A DNA stretch of 64,000 nucleotides from Takakia lepidozioides (GCA_030704615.1 CM060733.1:74934907-74998906), one strand, 5' to 3'; numbered from the stretch's first letter, positions 47,326-60,062 are shown. Notes: generated by a model not told the origin, from the sequence alone. Numbers and translations are program-made.

Positions 47326-50300
47326 TTAAGTGTCAGGGTCCTCACTGACCACCTTCACTGGCTGATCACACACTGGTGGTACAAAGGGTTTCAAGTCCCT
47401 CCTACTTCTTGTCCATTCCTTGTTTGCCCCATCTCTAAGCCTGCATCTGCGTGCAGCTTCCCCTGTCCTTGTGGTGTTTCCTGCATCTTTGTACCCCAAA
47501 AAGTCATAAGGTCCCTCCCATGGAGATGTCATGGAAGATCTCTTTCCAGGCCTCAACATCATAACCTTGCTGTTTTCCATCAACTTGCAGTAGGTATGCC
47601 CAGTTTGATGCCTCCTTTCATAATCCCTTGCCTGCTGCCGCTGCCCATTCTTCACACTTTTTCGCAGCTTTGCCTTCATCTCTGTGAGAAGCTGGATTTT
47701 CTGTGCATCATAAGTGTGACCTCTGCTACAGATCCATCAGAATTTACTGGTGTTGTAAGAAAATGCAACCTGTTGTCAATTCCCAGCCTTGGAATTCTAC
47801 CAGTAAGTACCTGAAAAGGTGAGAATCCAGTGGAAGCATGGACACCCATTCTGTAACCAAACAGGGCCTTATAGAGATTCTGATCCCATTCAGTGTCGTT
47901 TCCAACTCCTAGGGTGGTGATGCTCTGTTTGAGAGACTTAATGACCCTTTCCACCATACCGTTACACTGAGGCCAGTAGGGGGCGCTATGCTCCCTCTTT
48001 ATACCGTATTCGTGGCATGTATCTTCAAACTCACCTCCCCACTCTGTGCCATTGTCAGTGAGCAACGTATGTGGGCAGCTATACCTGTCAATTACTTCTT
48101 CCTCAAGAAAGCGGGCAGCAAGGGCTGCTGTATGATCTGCCACTGGTGCAGCTTCTATCCATTTTGAGAAGTGATCGATTGCCACCAGAAAGTACTGATT
48201 GCCCCTGCTGGTTATAGGTAATGGTCCTGCCGTGTCAATTGCAACTCTGAAAAACAGATCTACTACTGGAATGCTGTGAAGTTTTGAGCTACCTGAGCGC
48301 AACACTCCGTTCTGTTTGGCCATCTGACATTTACCACAGCCCTTGAGAACTTTCCTGATGAGTTTTGTTCTATCATGCCAGAAATAACGTCGGCATATCT
48401 CCTCTTGAGTTCTTCTGACTCCAAAGTGGCCAGTGGCTTCATGTACTTCAGTGATTATTGCCCCTCTGTCAGTTCTTGGTGGAACTACCCTTCCATCAAA
48501 GTAGACCTCACCTTTGAGATAGGAGTACTGCCTTGCCCGCCTCTTGGCTCTTGTGCTCTCCTCTTTTGTCAGGTAGTCATTGACTTCTCCAAAACATAAG
48601 AGGTGCATGACTTCCACATCATCAAGCACATCAGGTTGCATTTCCTCCTTAACAGCTGCTGTATGCTGGTCAGAGCTGATGAGAGAGCTTTTCCCCCATC
48701 TTTCAGCCTCACGTAATAATGACATCTGAGTAGCTTTGGTGGGTGCGGTCCATGGTACCCAGTCCCCTTCATCAATCTTGTTGCAAGAAGAAATGTCTGG
48801 TTCTGAACCACTTGTTCCATCACTGTCTGAAGAACAAAACGTCTTGGTGGAACACTCACCCCCCATGTTTTCCTTGGCTGGGCATTTTGATGAGGAAGTC
48901 ACCCGCGTTCTTCTTGTAGTTGGAGTGCTTGTCAAGTCTTGAAGGAATGGTGTCTCTTGCAAGCTTCCCTTTTCATTGTTCGATCTCTCTTCCACAAGTT
49001 CACAGGCTGGATGTACCTCGCTCAGCTCCTTATCACGAGCACGAGATCCTCGGGTAATCACATGGATGGTGGGACAAGAGGGCATCAGATGCCCCTTCCT
49101 TGTTGCTGATTGCAGTAGCCTCTTTCCTTCCTGCACCCTTATCCTTCCAAATACCCTCCCTTACCAGATTGACAGAGCTTGATTGATCAATACCCTTTCT
49201 TTGTTTTTTTGTAGCAAAAGTCTGTGCAGCAAAAGTCACCCTCTTTCCTTCTCCATCTGGCATTATGCCTGGTTTCAGTTCTCCCTTCAATATGCCATGA
49301 TCCTTGGTCAACATTCTACCTGTGGAAGGTCTTACTATGCCCGGAACGAACTCAAATGAAAAGTCACCAAGTAAGTCTATGCCTATGTGGTGCTCTGAGT
49401 ACAGCCACCAATATGGATCTAGATCTGTTTCCAAAGAAAAATGACTTCCCAACAGTATTTTCTTGAAGTGCCAAAGGCCCCATACACATGCATAGTACTC
49501 TTCTCTTTTGCAAATCATCTCCCCTTTTTCACTGCTATACCCTACTTGCCTATGAGCTTCTTCTCTCAACTCCTCCTTACCCTCCTTAAATTGAAATAAC
49601 GAAGCATTGATGGCACCCCTATCCCAAGCTAGCTTAAGAAGATAGGCTCCATCCCTCTTTCTCCCTTCTCTTTTCTGACTGTACAGAGAAGTAGAGTATA
49701 CCTCGATTTCCTCGGTTTCCTCAGCTGGTCCCACTGGATACCTGCTTAGTGCATCTACGTTAGCATGCCTAGCACCTGCTATGTGAACAATTTTAAACTC
49801 AAAATCTTGTAACATCATGATCCATCTACCCCTGCGTCCATATGCGTCACTTACCGTTGCCAACCACTCCAGTGGTTTGTGATCAGTCCTGATTACAAAA
49901 GGGGTTCCATACAGGTACTGCCGAAAGTGTAATACTCACCACACCAGGGCATAGCATTCACCTTCCATAGGGTGATATTTGCGTTGAGCATCAGATAGTA
50001 CCTTACTGGCGTATGCAATGACCCTCTCCTTTTTATACTCCTTTTGTGACAAGACTGCCCCTACTCCTTTGATGGACCAATCAACATCCAAGACGAACGG
50101 TCTTGAGAAATCTGGTCTTGCCAGGATGGGAGCAGTTACCAACTTCACCTGTAAGGCAGAAAAGGCGTTTTGTGCCTCTGCACTCCAGATAAACTTCACA
50201 TCCTTTTTGGTTAGAGTGAACAACGGTACTGCCACTCGAGCATATCCTTTGACATAGGGCCTATAGTACCCTGTCATGCCTAAGTAGCTTTTGAGAGTAG

Positions 50301-53300
50301 TGTGGTTTTTTGGCAAGGGAAACCTTTCAATAGCAGCTATCTTATCTGGATCAGGCCACGTTCCCTCTTCAGAGATCACATGCCCAAGGAATACCAACTG
50401 TAAGTTGGCAAAGTAACACTTGTCCGGATTGAGCCTAAGATTGGCCTTTCTAACCTTGCTCAATACTCTCTTTATATGTCCCACGTGATCTCCCCAATCC
50501 TTGCTATGGATATTGACGTCATCTACAAAAACTTTAGCGCAATCTTTGATTTCTTCCTTGAGAACCCTATTCATCGTTCTCTGAAAGGTAGCAGTGGCAT
50601 TTTTTAGCCCGAATGGCATGACTAGCCATTCATACAATCCCTTCTTTGTGATCACTGTTGTTTTGCCTATGTCTCGGTCGTCCATTTTGATCTGCCAAAA
50701 ACCAGATTGTAAATCCAGCGCAGAAAACCACTTGGCTTTCCCCAACTGGTTTAAAACATCCTGAATCAATGGCATAGGGTAAGAGTCCCTTCTGGTTAAA
50801 CGGTTTACTGGCCTAAAATCACCACAAAACCGCTTGGATCCATCCTTTTTTGGTGGAAGGGTAATTGGACACGACCATTCTGAGCTACTCTCTCTCATCT
50901 TGCCTTGTGAGATCAAAGTCTCAATTTGTCCTTGGACCTCGTCTTCCTCCCATTCTGATAGGCGGCTGGGACGACTTCTGCAAGGGGGAAAACCTTGTGT
51001 GTCAATTGTGTGTTCCAGCTCACTGCAGTATCCCAAGTCAGCCTTGCTAAGAGCAAAGCATTCCTGGTTTGCTTTCAGCTCTTGTTCCAGCTCTATCCTA
51101 TGTTCTGGGGCCAGTTCTGGGTTGATGTGCAGTCTGGATTTCAGACTTCTCCAACGACTCTCCATTTCTTCCTCTTGACTGGGTTCCCAATTTTTTTTCT
51201 CCACCTGGCTTACAAAGTTAGCCATTCTCTGTCCTTCCTCTTGTGTGACAACCTGATTCCAATCATGGAAGTCATCCTCTATTTCTAGGTTGTTGTTCCC
51301 TAGTTCACCATTCCAAGCTTTCTGGTAAGCTTCCTGTATTATGGCAGCATCCATGCTCTTATGGGTCTCTTCCTGAAGGAGTTCAGACATCCCTTGGTCC
51401 TCGAACAAGTCCTCCCCTAGGTTGACCTCGTCTATTATTTCCTCAACATCCCTCAGTGCTGTTTCTACCTCCTTACTCTCCTCAGAGCCTCCCATCTCCT
51501 CATCTTTATCAGATTTAGAGGTGTCAGAACCTGAGGATGCTTCCTCCGTGTCCTCATATTCTTCCTCTGGTTTTCTTTTCTTCTCCCACAAGCCTAGGTA
51601 CTGTTCATCTGACGTCAGGGTTAAGACATTACCTGCTGACGTACTGCTTGCATATCTCATTCTACTCTCGACCCCTCTATGGTAGGCTGTTTTGGTAACT
51701 GCAGGCTCATTATAATTGATGGTGTGCAAAGGGAAGTGAGCAAAATCCTTTCCTGGCCCATAGCGTACGCGAATTGTTTCAGCTTCGGTGTCCACTACAG
51801 CGCCAAACTTTTTGAGAAAGTCTAATCCCAGCAGCATGTGATATGTATCCGTGTTCACCACCATAAAGGACAAACGATTGGTCAGTTCTCCTACTTTGAC
51901 CTTGATGTCCTCAAGTCTGCCCATTGCAGTCTCAAGAGCACCTGAGGCTACTCTGTAATTTACATCCTTACTAGTAATGACAGATCCCATCAAACCAAGA
52001 TCCCTGACTGTACTAGCTGATATTACAGAAAGCATGGCACCAGTGTCAATCTGGCCTAATACTTGGTAATCTCCCATTGTAATCATTACATGAAGCGCTT
52101 TAACCTTACCTGTATAAGCATACGAGATCGTGGGCTCAGCGTGTGCTGAGTACAAAGGCCTTGGTACATCCTTCACAACTTCTACACTGTGAGTTGTCTC
52201 CCTTTGTTGGACCATTGCTCTTTCCACCACTTTGACCAGCCCTTTTAATTTGTCTAGCTCTCCGGGCACAGTCATGATCAGGTCCATGGGTGACAACGAT
52301 ATTCTCCCTTTGTAGAAGTGGTTCAAGATTCTGGATTTCGTACCTCCTTCTATAGCATTCTTGAAATTGTTCTTTGGGTAGATTTCACTCTTGGTCTTGC
52401 TTGGCTGTTCACTGCTCTCACTATTCCTTTCTGGTGACCCTGTAGGTTCAACAATCGGACTCTGGACAGGTATGCGTGTCCTTGGAAGTCTGACTTCATT
52501 GATACTATTTTGTGACATCAGATCTGTCATCTCTGCGAGTACATCATCCTCATCATCATAGAACACATCTACAAAGTTAGTTCCCGGAGTTCCCATCATA
52601 GTTTGGTCGAGTTTTCTACCACACTCACTCTCCGTATGCCCGAGTAGCTTGCAAAAGTTGCATCTCACACCACACATTTTCGTGGAATGCCCGAACCGGT
52701 GACATTTGTCACACTTAGCTGGGGTTCTTCCTTCAGGACAATATGCAGCTATGTGACCTTCTTTGTGACAAACATTACAAAGGCGAACACGAGGTGGTGT
52801 TCTAGATCCCGAGCTTTCTCCTATGACTGGTCCCCTATCAAAGTACTTCTGTAGGGTAGTGTTCAGCTGATCAAGTCTTCTGTCCACAGGGTTAACAAAC
52901 ACAACTGACTCATCTGTATCATCTCCTTCCAATGGCTCTAGAGGTATTTCCCCTAACTTTCCCAGGCCCCTTTCAATCTCAATGGCTGTGTCAAGTGCTT
53001 CCTCTACATCAAGGAAGCGCCTGCCCAACATTACTCTTGCTATTTCTGGTCTCAAACCTGCTGCAAATCTACGCCTCTGTTCCAAATCAGACGCCCCACT
53101 TCTTATAAATAACCGGTTCAACCTATCGAAGTATGTTTGAACCCTTTGTCTATTCTCCTGTTTAATGGTATCCATTCTTAGCCTAATTTCTGCCAAGTCA
53201 ACGATACCAAACTTGGCTGAAATTGCTGCCCTAAAGTCCACCCAGTTGTTTGGTCTAGGGTTTTGTTTACGGTACCATTCATCAGCCTTGGCTCTCAGGT

Positions 53301-53439
53301 TGAGCCTTGCTACCTTGAAAGTTTTGTCCTCATTCAAATCCCTGACATCTGCCTCCATCTGAATCCTCTCCAGCCAGTCATTTACATCCTCACTATTCCT
53401 ACCATGATAAGGCGCATCTATGCTGGTTGGACTGGTCAT
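47326..53439 (-). pseudogene. Gypsy gag-pol polyprotein (gag, protease, RT, RNase H, integrase)
   Basis: Starts at 53439 (MTSPTSIDAPYHGRN). Gag has three zinc knuckles near 52620-52790. Protease motif IDTGAMLSVIS lies near 52040. RT shows CGDFRPVNRLTRRD, FSALDLQSGFWQI and FVDDVNIHSKDW near 50520. RNase H begins with FVLDVDWS near 50090 and ends VDALSRYPVG near 49750. Integrase has HEATGHFG and CGKCQ near 48330-48450, then the DDE residues in AIDTAGP, TDNGTEW and MVERVIKSLKQ (48240-47940), and a GPY/F module WEGPYDFLG near 47510. Domain order is that of Ty3/Gypsy; no chromodomain is seen. Defects are an in-frame TGA at 49936-49938 and frameshifts near 49050-49130 and 47715. The first 1167 residues are open. 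Confidence 0.93.
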
Positions 53440-53510
53440 CCTTCTATTCTCTAGTCAAAGTTCAAACTGTTTCAACACCTAATTCTGACTCTAATTTTCC
53501 CGCAACTCCC

Positions 53511-53834
53511 TTAATGTTGACCTCTATACCACTCCCACTGTCCATTTCGCAACATCTCTACTTTACCTCCCCATGTCACCTCTCGTGCCATGGTATTTAT
53601 CTTCACCCACCTTCCTAACTCTCTTATCCAAAGTGCTATGGTTGTTCTTCCACCAGTATGTATTACTCTAAGACATAAATCACCATTCGCTATTCTCCAA
53701 GCACGGTTGAAGAAGTACAAACAAGGGTCTGCGTGTGCATTTGGTGTGCGTATGCTGAAGCAAATCAGCACATCTCCAATGCTTGGTTCATCAGGAATCA
53801 GTGTGTGGTCTCTTCCTGCCATCAAACCATCCAA
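53511..53834 (-). CDS. 107-residue leader ORF between PBS and gag
   Basis: Lies 49 bp after the PBS and 72 bp before gag, on the same strand. It begins MDGLMAGRDHTLIPDEPSIG and contains several Trp, Arg and Cys residues without a recognisable motif or membrane segment. Position suggests an extra open frame in the element leader. It may be translated from the genomic transcript or be chance. I do not recognise its family. Confidence 0.45.
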   Translation of the reverse strand: MDGLMAGRDHTLIPDEPSIGDVLICFSIRTPNAHADPCLYFFNRAWRIANGDLCLRVIHTGGRTTIALWIRELGRWVKINTMAREVTWGGKVEMLRNGQWEWYRGQH

Positions 53835-53882
53835 TACCAGTCAAGATCCCTAGCTAGTAGAAATCAAGATTTAACAACGTAG

Positions 53883-53894
53883 CTCTGATACCAA
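53883..53894 (-). other. Primer binding site, initiator tRNA-Met type
   Basis: The minus strand reads TGGTATCAGAGC directly next to the LTR end. The expected last ten bases of the LTR (TCACACTACA, present in copy A) are missing, so LTR and PBS abut through TTTT-GG. Confidence 0.88.
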
Positions 53895-55475
53895 AAGAAG
53901 GGGCGTGAATCCCCTTCTGTATAATTCTAATTGTGCTCCCCTCCATTGATTGTGGAGCAAGAGGAAAGAAGCGTTCTTTCTAATCTGTCCAACTGTCGTC
54001 ACTTGGCTGTGGGTTTCCCTCAGCTCCTCCGTGATCAGAGTTCAAGCAATCCTCATCCACGCCACAGAGGAAGGGAAGACATGGATGGGGAGTCAATTTG
54101 TTGTTCACTCTTGGTTCTACCTTTTACACAACATCCCCTATCAGCAGGTACAGCACCAGCTATGCTGGTGCGATGTATTCAGTGATGCAAATCAGCCCAA
54201 TGGCAGCGGTAAACACGATCCTTTATGTGAAGCCCACTTGAGCAGTGACAGGTCGGAAATCCCCTTTTTGTAGTGGTGACACAGATTTAGGAGGAGGCAG
54301 CTCAGATCTTCATGGTCTGCAGGGGCACTGGTTTCTTTCAGGTTTTCTTCATCTCATCTCCCCAAATTGGCCAAACCCCCCCCCAACAGCCCTTTTGAAT
54401 TGCAGCTCTCTCCTTACCCAAATCCCATTTTTCACTCTCTCTCTCTTTCTTTTCCCTTTTTGTTTGTTTCACTATCTCTGTCTATGTCCCCAGGTTCCCC
54501 ACTATTTCACAGCAGCAGATCTGTCATGTAATGTGAATGCACACGCTGCTAGGCATCCAGTGCGGCCAGCCTTGAAGTCATCCTCGGTCTCTCAAGACAC
54601 AACCATCCCATCCATCAGTCTCTCTCTCTTCTCTCTCTCTTGTCCCTTTTTCCAATGACCCATCGCTCAAACAGCTCTCATCTCTTTTGTCAGACTTCAA
54701 CCCAAATACCCCAACATCCCTCTTTTCCCTTCAACTGTGGAACGCAGTTGTTCAGATCCTGATCCCATAGTGAAATCACCTTATCCTTTCCATGTTTTTT
54801 TTGCAACTCCAGCTAACCATCATTGATCTCTCCAAACAAACAAGCCAGATCTACATTGGTTCTAGGTTATCACTACACACGGCAGCATGGTGTCCAGGTT
54901 TATGACACTGAATCAAATGCAAGAATGAAGACAACAGTGACCATTCTGAACTCAGTGACGAACAGGCTCTCTCTTTCTCTCTCTCTCTTCAATTATTTCT
55001 CTCACTGTCATCACAACATCAGGTGCATCCATCCTTTCCACGTTCTGGTCTGAAGTCCAGAGTCTCCATTCCCATTTCAAAAACTTTTTCTTGTCACATG
55101 TCTCTACCTTTTCTCTTCTGCCAAGATGGCAGTCCTAAATCTACCAAAGCAATTTCTAAGTCCTGGCCAAAAAGAAGCCTCTGTTCATCGACTTATCTGT
55201 TTTTATCCACTAGTGAAGCGGCGGGTCTGCCTGTCAAGGTGGCACCTTGCCATCGCCCGTCAGCAGCCACTTCAACCCTTTCTCTTTGTCTTGATTCCAG
55301 ACCTTATGACGCCATGATGGCTCCCCTTCTTCACTTGGACCATCCTGTGGCCTGACAACCAGATTACGCTATGCAATTCTTCCTCTCGAATTGGCCTGGT
55401 CCTATAACAAGGAGACACAAAGCAGCTAGAAGCTTAATGACAGAGAACCTGAGATACCATACAGCCAGAACTCCA
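53893..55475 (-). repeat. 5' LTR (copy D) of the Gypsy element, incomplete
   Basis: Nearly identical to 15338-16921 (1583 versus 1584 bp). The outer side is lost: after 55475 the sequence turns into a fragment of the GGCGCC array type. It contains CTCT microsatellites and no protein. Confidence 0.88.
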
Positions 55476-55690
55476 TCCGGGGGTTGTTCACTGTCGGACA
55501 AGTTCCGGCCTCTCTGCCCGAGGCGACTTCATACGTGCGGCCCTTGCTGGATATTCGGTGCCAAATTTTCATCCGGGGGTAGTAATGTGACGGCACGGTG
55601 TCGGCTCCTCCCCTTCAGCCGACATCATCCGGACGGCCCCCCACTTTCTGACTGCATACCGTTGGCAGTTATTGCGCAAAGACCAGGGGC
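55476..55690. repeat. Fragment of the 33.7-34.5 kb GGCGCC-type array
   Basis: Contains, in reverse, CTCTGCCCGAGGCGACTTCA and GGATATTCGGTGCCAAATTT, matching the units at 33940-34000 and 34320-34380. It joins LTR copy D to the MULE1 5' region. Confidence 0.7.
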
Positions 55691-55876
55691 CGCATTCCTG
55701 AGACAAGGTTCATTAACACTCTGAATGTGGATTTTTGAGATAGTTGGCTCCCTGGATTTGGATCAGGCTTCGTCGCTCGGACAAATCGGCACCGCATTCC
55801 TTCCCATCGCTGCATCCCCCTTCTACCAGGGAGCTTGCCCGCACGCCATCCTGGGAGTCTTGTGTGCACATCTCCC

Positions 55877-58800
55877 ATGGCGGAAAACCTGAGCGCTACA
55901 GTGTACTGCCCTCCTCACGAGCATAGAGCTTCATTTCCGTGCAGAGGGGACATCTGCCGGGTGATGGAGAAATATCTGTGCGTTCGATACCACCTGAAAC
56001 CGGGGTCGGTTTTTTTGGAGGAGGAAATGAAGGACTCAAACGGCGTTGTTGTTGAGAGTATTGTTGTGCTCCACGATGATTTCGGCGATGGCAGGGAATG
56101 GCGAGTTCCACCATCGGACAGCATCATATACAGGGCTGTTGGGGACTTCATTTGCCCGCCAAATGCACCTTCTATCCTGGCGCCTTCCACGAAACAATCC
56201 GCGAATCAGAGAGTGACTACCTCAAAGAGAGAAGTCCGCAACGAAGTAAATCCAGAGCCGAACCCATCCATAAAGACGAGCGAGAACCGGGTTGTTCACA
56301 ACCTGTCCGACTCAGACGAGGTCATGGAAGTTCCGAGGTCGTCCTGGAGATCAGGCAAGTCCTCAATGGACGTCAGTGGACGAGGGAGTCATATTCCCAG
56401 CACGAGCACCGCAGTTCGATCTATTCTTGAAATTTTGCGAGGGCTTCACATGGAGGGACACCGCTCGGAGCTGGTCGGGCTGGACTACAGCAAGTTCGCA
56501 ATTAAATCGGTTACATGCCTTCCCGCAGACGTCGACGGTAATATCTTCTTTGAGTTCCCTCCTTGGACGGACTACTCGAGGGCGTCCGGAATGTTGACAG
56601 ATATGGATAGAAAACATGATGGTCATCATTGGTGCGTCACCAAAACCACCAGCATGAAGATGCTCGATGGTGTCAGGGTGCGCTACGTTGTTTGTGCGGG
56701 CGCGTTGCGGTGTTTCTCCCCAACTTGCTTCCATTTTAAATCCAGAGGTCACAGGAACGAGACCGATTGGACAGGCACAGCTCATCAACCATTTCGAGCT
56801 CAGGAGAAGGTTCTGAACTCCACATTTAAGTGTGCGCATTGCAAAGAACCACCACACTGCATGTCTGTTTGTAATGCCAAGCAGTTCTATGTGTTGCACC
56901 GTTTCCTTGACCTCACCCGAGCTTGCATACACGTTGGTTCCCATTGTCACAAATTGGCGAGGGGGAACTCGCGGGAGGCTGCCCACGAGGCAGAGCAGCT
57001 CGTTCAGGAGGAGGTTAAGTTGAGACCGGGTGCCAAACCCAAACAGATACAGCTCCAAGCCGCCCATAAGATGGCATTGGCCAGAATTATGTCGGAAGAC
57101 GGCTCCGATAGAGTTCCTCTCGATGAGAAGGAAATGGAGGCATTGCTGGAGTCGGTGTCCCACGTATGTTCACCGAATGTCCGAAACCACATTGTCTCAT
57201 GCAAACCGAAAATTGGGCGTGGCTCGGATATGCACTCCATTCTGGAGGTGAAGCGACGATGTGGATATGACTACATTCATGGAAGTAGGTTTCCAGGACA
57301 AGGGACTGAGGCAGATCGTTGTTTCGTATTCAAAATGTCCACGTGTGGACCTGGTAGCGGCGTCGAACTGGTCGACAGGATGACGAGTGGGGACTTGTCA
57401 AACAGTTGGGTCATGTTCGACCATATCAAGCGAATTACAAATCACCAGTGGGTGACAATGGCTGCACATGTCTACGACACCCACTACAGGATGCTAATGA
57501 CAATTGCTATTTGTGAGATGAAACGAGATGACACACAATTGGAGATGCTTCTTTGGCAGGGAATAAACGAACAGATGGCCAAGGCGGGATTGCCCCCTCC
57601 CAATTTCCGTGGTTTCATGGCGGACAACGCACAAGCAAATTGGGCTGCCATCCAAAGGGTGTACGGGCAAGACCCCAATGTTCCCATGGAAGACAAGGAG
57701 AGATCTTGTGGGTTCCATTTTCAGCAGAGCCTTTCGCAGTACACAACCAGGCTCGTGGCGCCAGATTTCAGAGAGGAGCACCGTTCCATGTGTCTTGCGT
57801 GGAAGCGCGCTCCCACCTTGGATGATGCAGAGACACAGTTTGCATGTATACGGGCTTGGTGGACATCGTCAGGTGCTGTAAGGAAATCAGACGAGGGAGC
57901 AATGGTCAGTTGTCACATCTGTTTGAAGGTAAAGAGTTAAAAGTAGCACTGCCATTATGCTTCCTAGGATGGTGTCCTTAGCCCCATTCAATCCCCTCCA
58001 ACCTTTGTGGTTGGCATGGTGACATTATCGTTTCCTCCAGTTCGGCGACTATATGCGGGAGGTGAGTTGCACGAATTCGCGTCCCGTTGAATATTATTCT
58101 TGGCATTATTTGTAACTTGCTTGTAACCTCAACATGTGCTTGTGCAGGAAATGTGTCTCGACTCCGACACCGACATGCCCACGACAAACATGGCCGAATC
58201 AGTGCATTCTTCCTGGCGTGCCTCCTCTGCGGCGCATCTAGTGGACATCCTCACTGCCACAACGGAGGACATTGTGAGGTCAATTATGCAGCAATGCAGG
58301 TACAACGAGTTCTTGAAAGGGAAACAATGGGGCTTGGGGCCGGACAGGCAAGAAATGCCGATGCGGACTGCCTCCAGATCGAAGAATCCTCGGAAGTGGG
58401 CGGCGACCTTGCGAGAGGGCCTTCGGGACACGCCATTGCTTCGAAGAGGCCAACATTTGGAAGGAGATGTTCATACCCGTCCAGTGAGACGAAGACTTGA
58501 CGAGGCACCTGGCGGGGAAGAGGATTCATGGCGAGCTGACAAGAATATTCGCACGCTCCCTCGTGGTCCCGTGATGTTGCCCGAGGAGGTCTCGTCGAGC
58601 ACCGCAAGTCCTGCACGTTCAAGATCGCCATCTCCTTTGAGCACAGGGCACGTGCCTGAGGAATATAACGAGCCATCTGTAGTAACACAGTACAACATAC
58701 CCATTGTGGAGACAAGAGTGTCGGAGTCACAGTGGAGAATTGCAAGGACTTTGCCGGCATTTCGAGGGAAGTGCTGCGCCATTCGGGTGGATACGAGAGC

Positions 58801-59566
58801 ATGCTATGGTGAGATGATTCGGAGGAACCCACACGGTGCTGTACCTGCACCTTGTTTCAGCGGCATATTTTTGACTCCCACATTTGCTCACGCCACAACG
58901 CAGACGTTTTGGTTATGTAGGCACGACATAATGACCTATGTATTTGGCAAGCCCAAATACGGGATTCAGGGAATGCCGGAGCCTCCGGGCGTCTGGTCTG
59001 TTGCACCGGGTTGCAGCCTCTCTCAGAATGAGGCGGATGCTCTATCTGCAGCAGGATTTCGAATGGTGCAACGCACAGACATCCCGGCCCACGCATTTCC
59101 AGTTCCTCAGACCCAGCCATTGCAGACTGCTCGGTCCAGTAGAGACGGATTGGACAATTCTGCACATCCCACAATGCGATTTGGAAGAGTGAAGAGACGA
59201 CACCCTCCCAACAAATTGAATGAGACTCGGATTGCCAATGCTCTTGGGATGGCTTGCACTATTCAGAGCTCCGTGGACGTACCTCCACCCGGCCTTGGGT
59301 GTGTTTATCGGATGGCAACGGCCGGCTCGGCTGTACGCGACGATGTATACACAATTACGATTGGAGTGGAGCCAACTTGCAATTGTACGGACTTCTCGTT
59401 GATGGAAGCAAAGAAGGGTTCAAAGTATTATCCGTGCAAGCATCTGTATTACATTTACCTGAAGAGGTTGAGGATGAACGTGACTATTGATGACTTTATT
59501 CATGCACCGGCGTTGAGCGTGAATGAGCTGCACAAACTCCTCCTTAGGGATTCCAGAAATCATTGA
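55877..59566 (+). CDS. MULE-type transposase with SWIM zinc finger (MULE1)
   Basis: Mutator-like transposase. Exon 1 runs 55877-57903. The MULE core contains FPGQGTEADRCFVFKMS, WVMFDHIKRI, ICEMKRDD and GFMADNAQANWAAIQRVYG (catalytic-type Asp near residue 583), then CGFHFQQ with the C611xxH614 pair typical between the second Asp and Glu of MULEs. Exon 3 is 58148-59566: MPTTNMAESVHSSW, a shared pre-SWIM segment (PPGVWSVAPGCSLSQNEADA) and the SWIM finger CNC-CKH at 59378-59443. Exon 2 ends at 58061. As a 21-nt microexon (58041-58061) it joins in phase with no stop; as a longer exon it carries TGA at 58020. An upstream in-frame Met at 55835 is possible. This is the most intact transposase here and is paralogous to the gene at 60482-63250. 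Confidence 0.85.
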
Positions 59567-59699
59567 TGGGGCAAAGGGAATCCTCCATATGGATATTTTC
59601 AATTGCATTTTCATGTATCAGATTTTTTTTTGCAATGTAATGAAATGCACCCCAAAACTCCTGGAATGAGGCAATATTCCATTCAAACTGAGATCCAAC

Positions 59700-60060
59700 A
59701 GAAGCAGTTGTGGGGCCATTTCTGGAAAAATGGTGCCGAATTTCCCTATTTTGGGCCGAAAACTGGCTAAGTCCGAACATGCTCGGGAACGATGTCTGGA
59801 AAAATGGCGCCGAATTTCCAGTTACATGGCCCAGAACTGCCCAACATCTGTGCAATCCCCGGCACCATGTACCGAAATTCGGCGCCACATTTCCAAATTT
59901 TGGGCTTACACACCTATCATGAGGGGACCTATAGCCGAGGAATTCGGCACCATTTTTCGCCAGAGAGACCTATAACCGCGAAATACGTCGCAATTCTTTC
60001 CGGTTACGGACCCTATTACCGCAAAATTCGGCGCCATTTTTGCACATGTCGCTGGGAATT
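59700..60060. repeat. GGCGCC-type palindromic repeat cluster downstream of MULE1
   Basis: Five to six diverged blocks with AAAATGGCGCCGAATTTCC, AAATTCGGCGCCACATTTCC and ATTCGGCACCATTTTT. Related to the 39.1-40.0 kb array, including GGCTAAGTCC. Confidence 0.75.
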
Positions 60061-60062
60061 GG

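Larger units (their letters stand above)
46853..55475 (-). mobile_element. Near-complete Ty3/Gypsy LTR retrotransposon
   Basis: In element order: 5' LTR (55475 to 53893, outer end lost), PBS, leader ORF, gag-pol, polypurine tract, and first part of the 3' LTR (47305 to 46853). The internal region is about 6.6 kb. Both LTRs are incomplete and cover different LTR segments, so their divergence cannot date the insertion. Coding is interrupted by one stop and two frameshifts. Confidence 0.85.
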
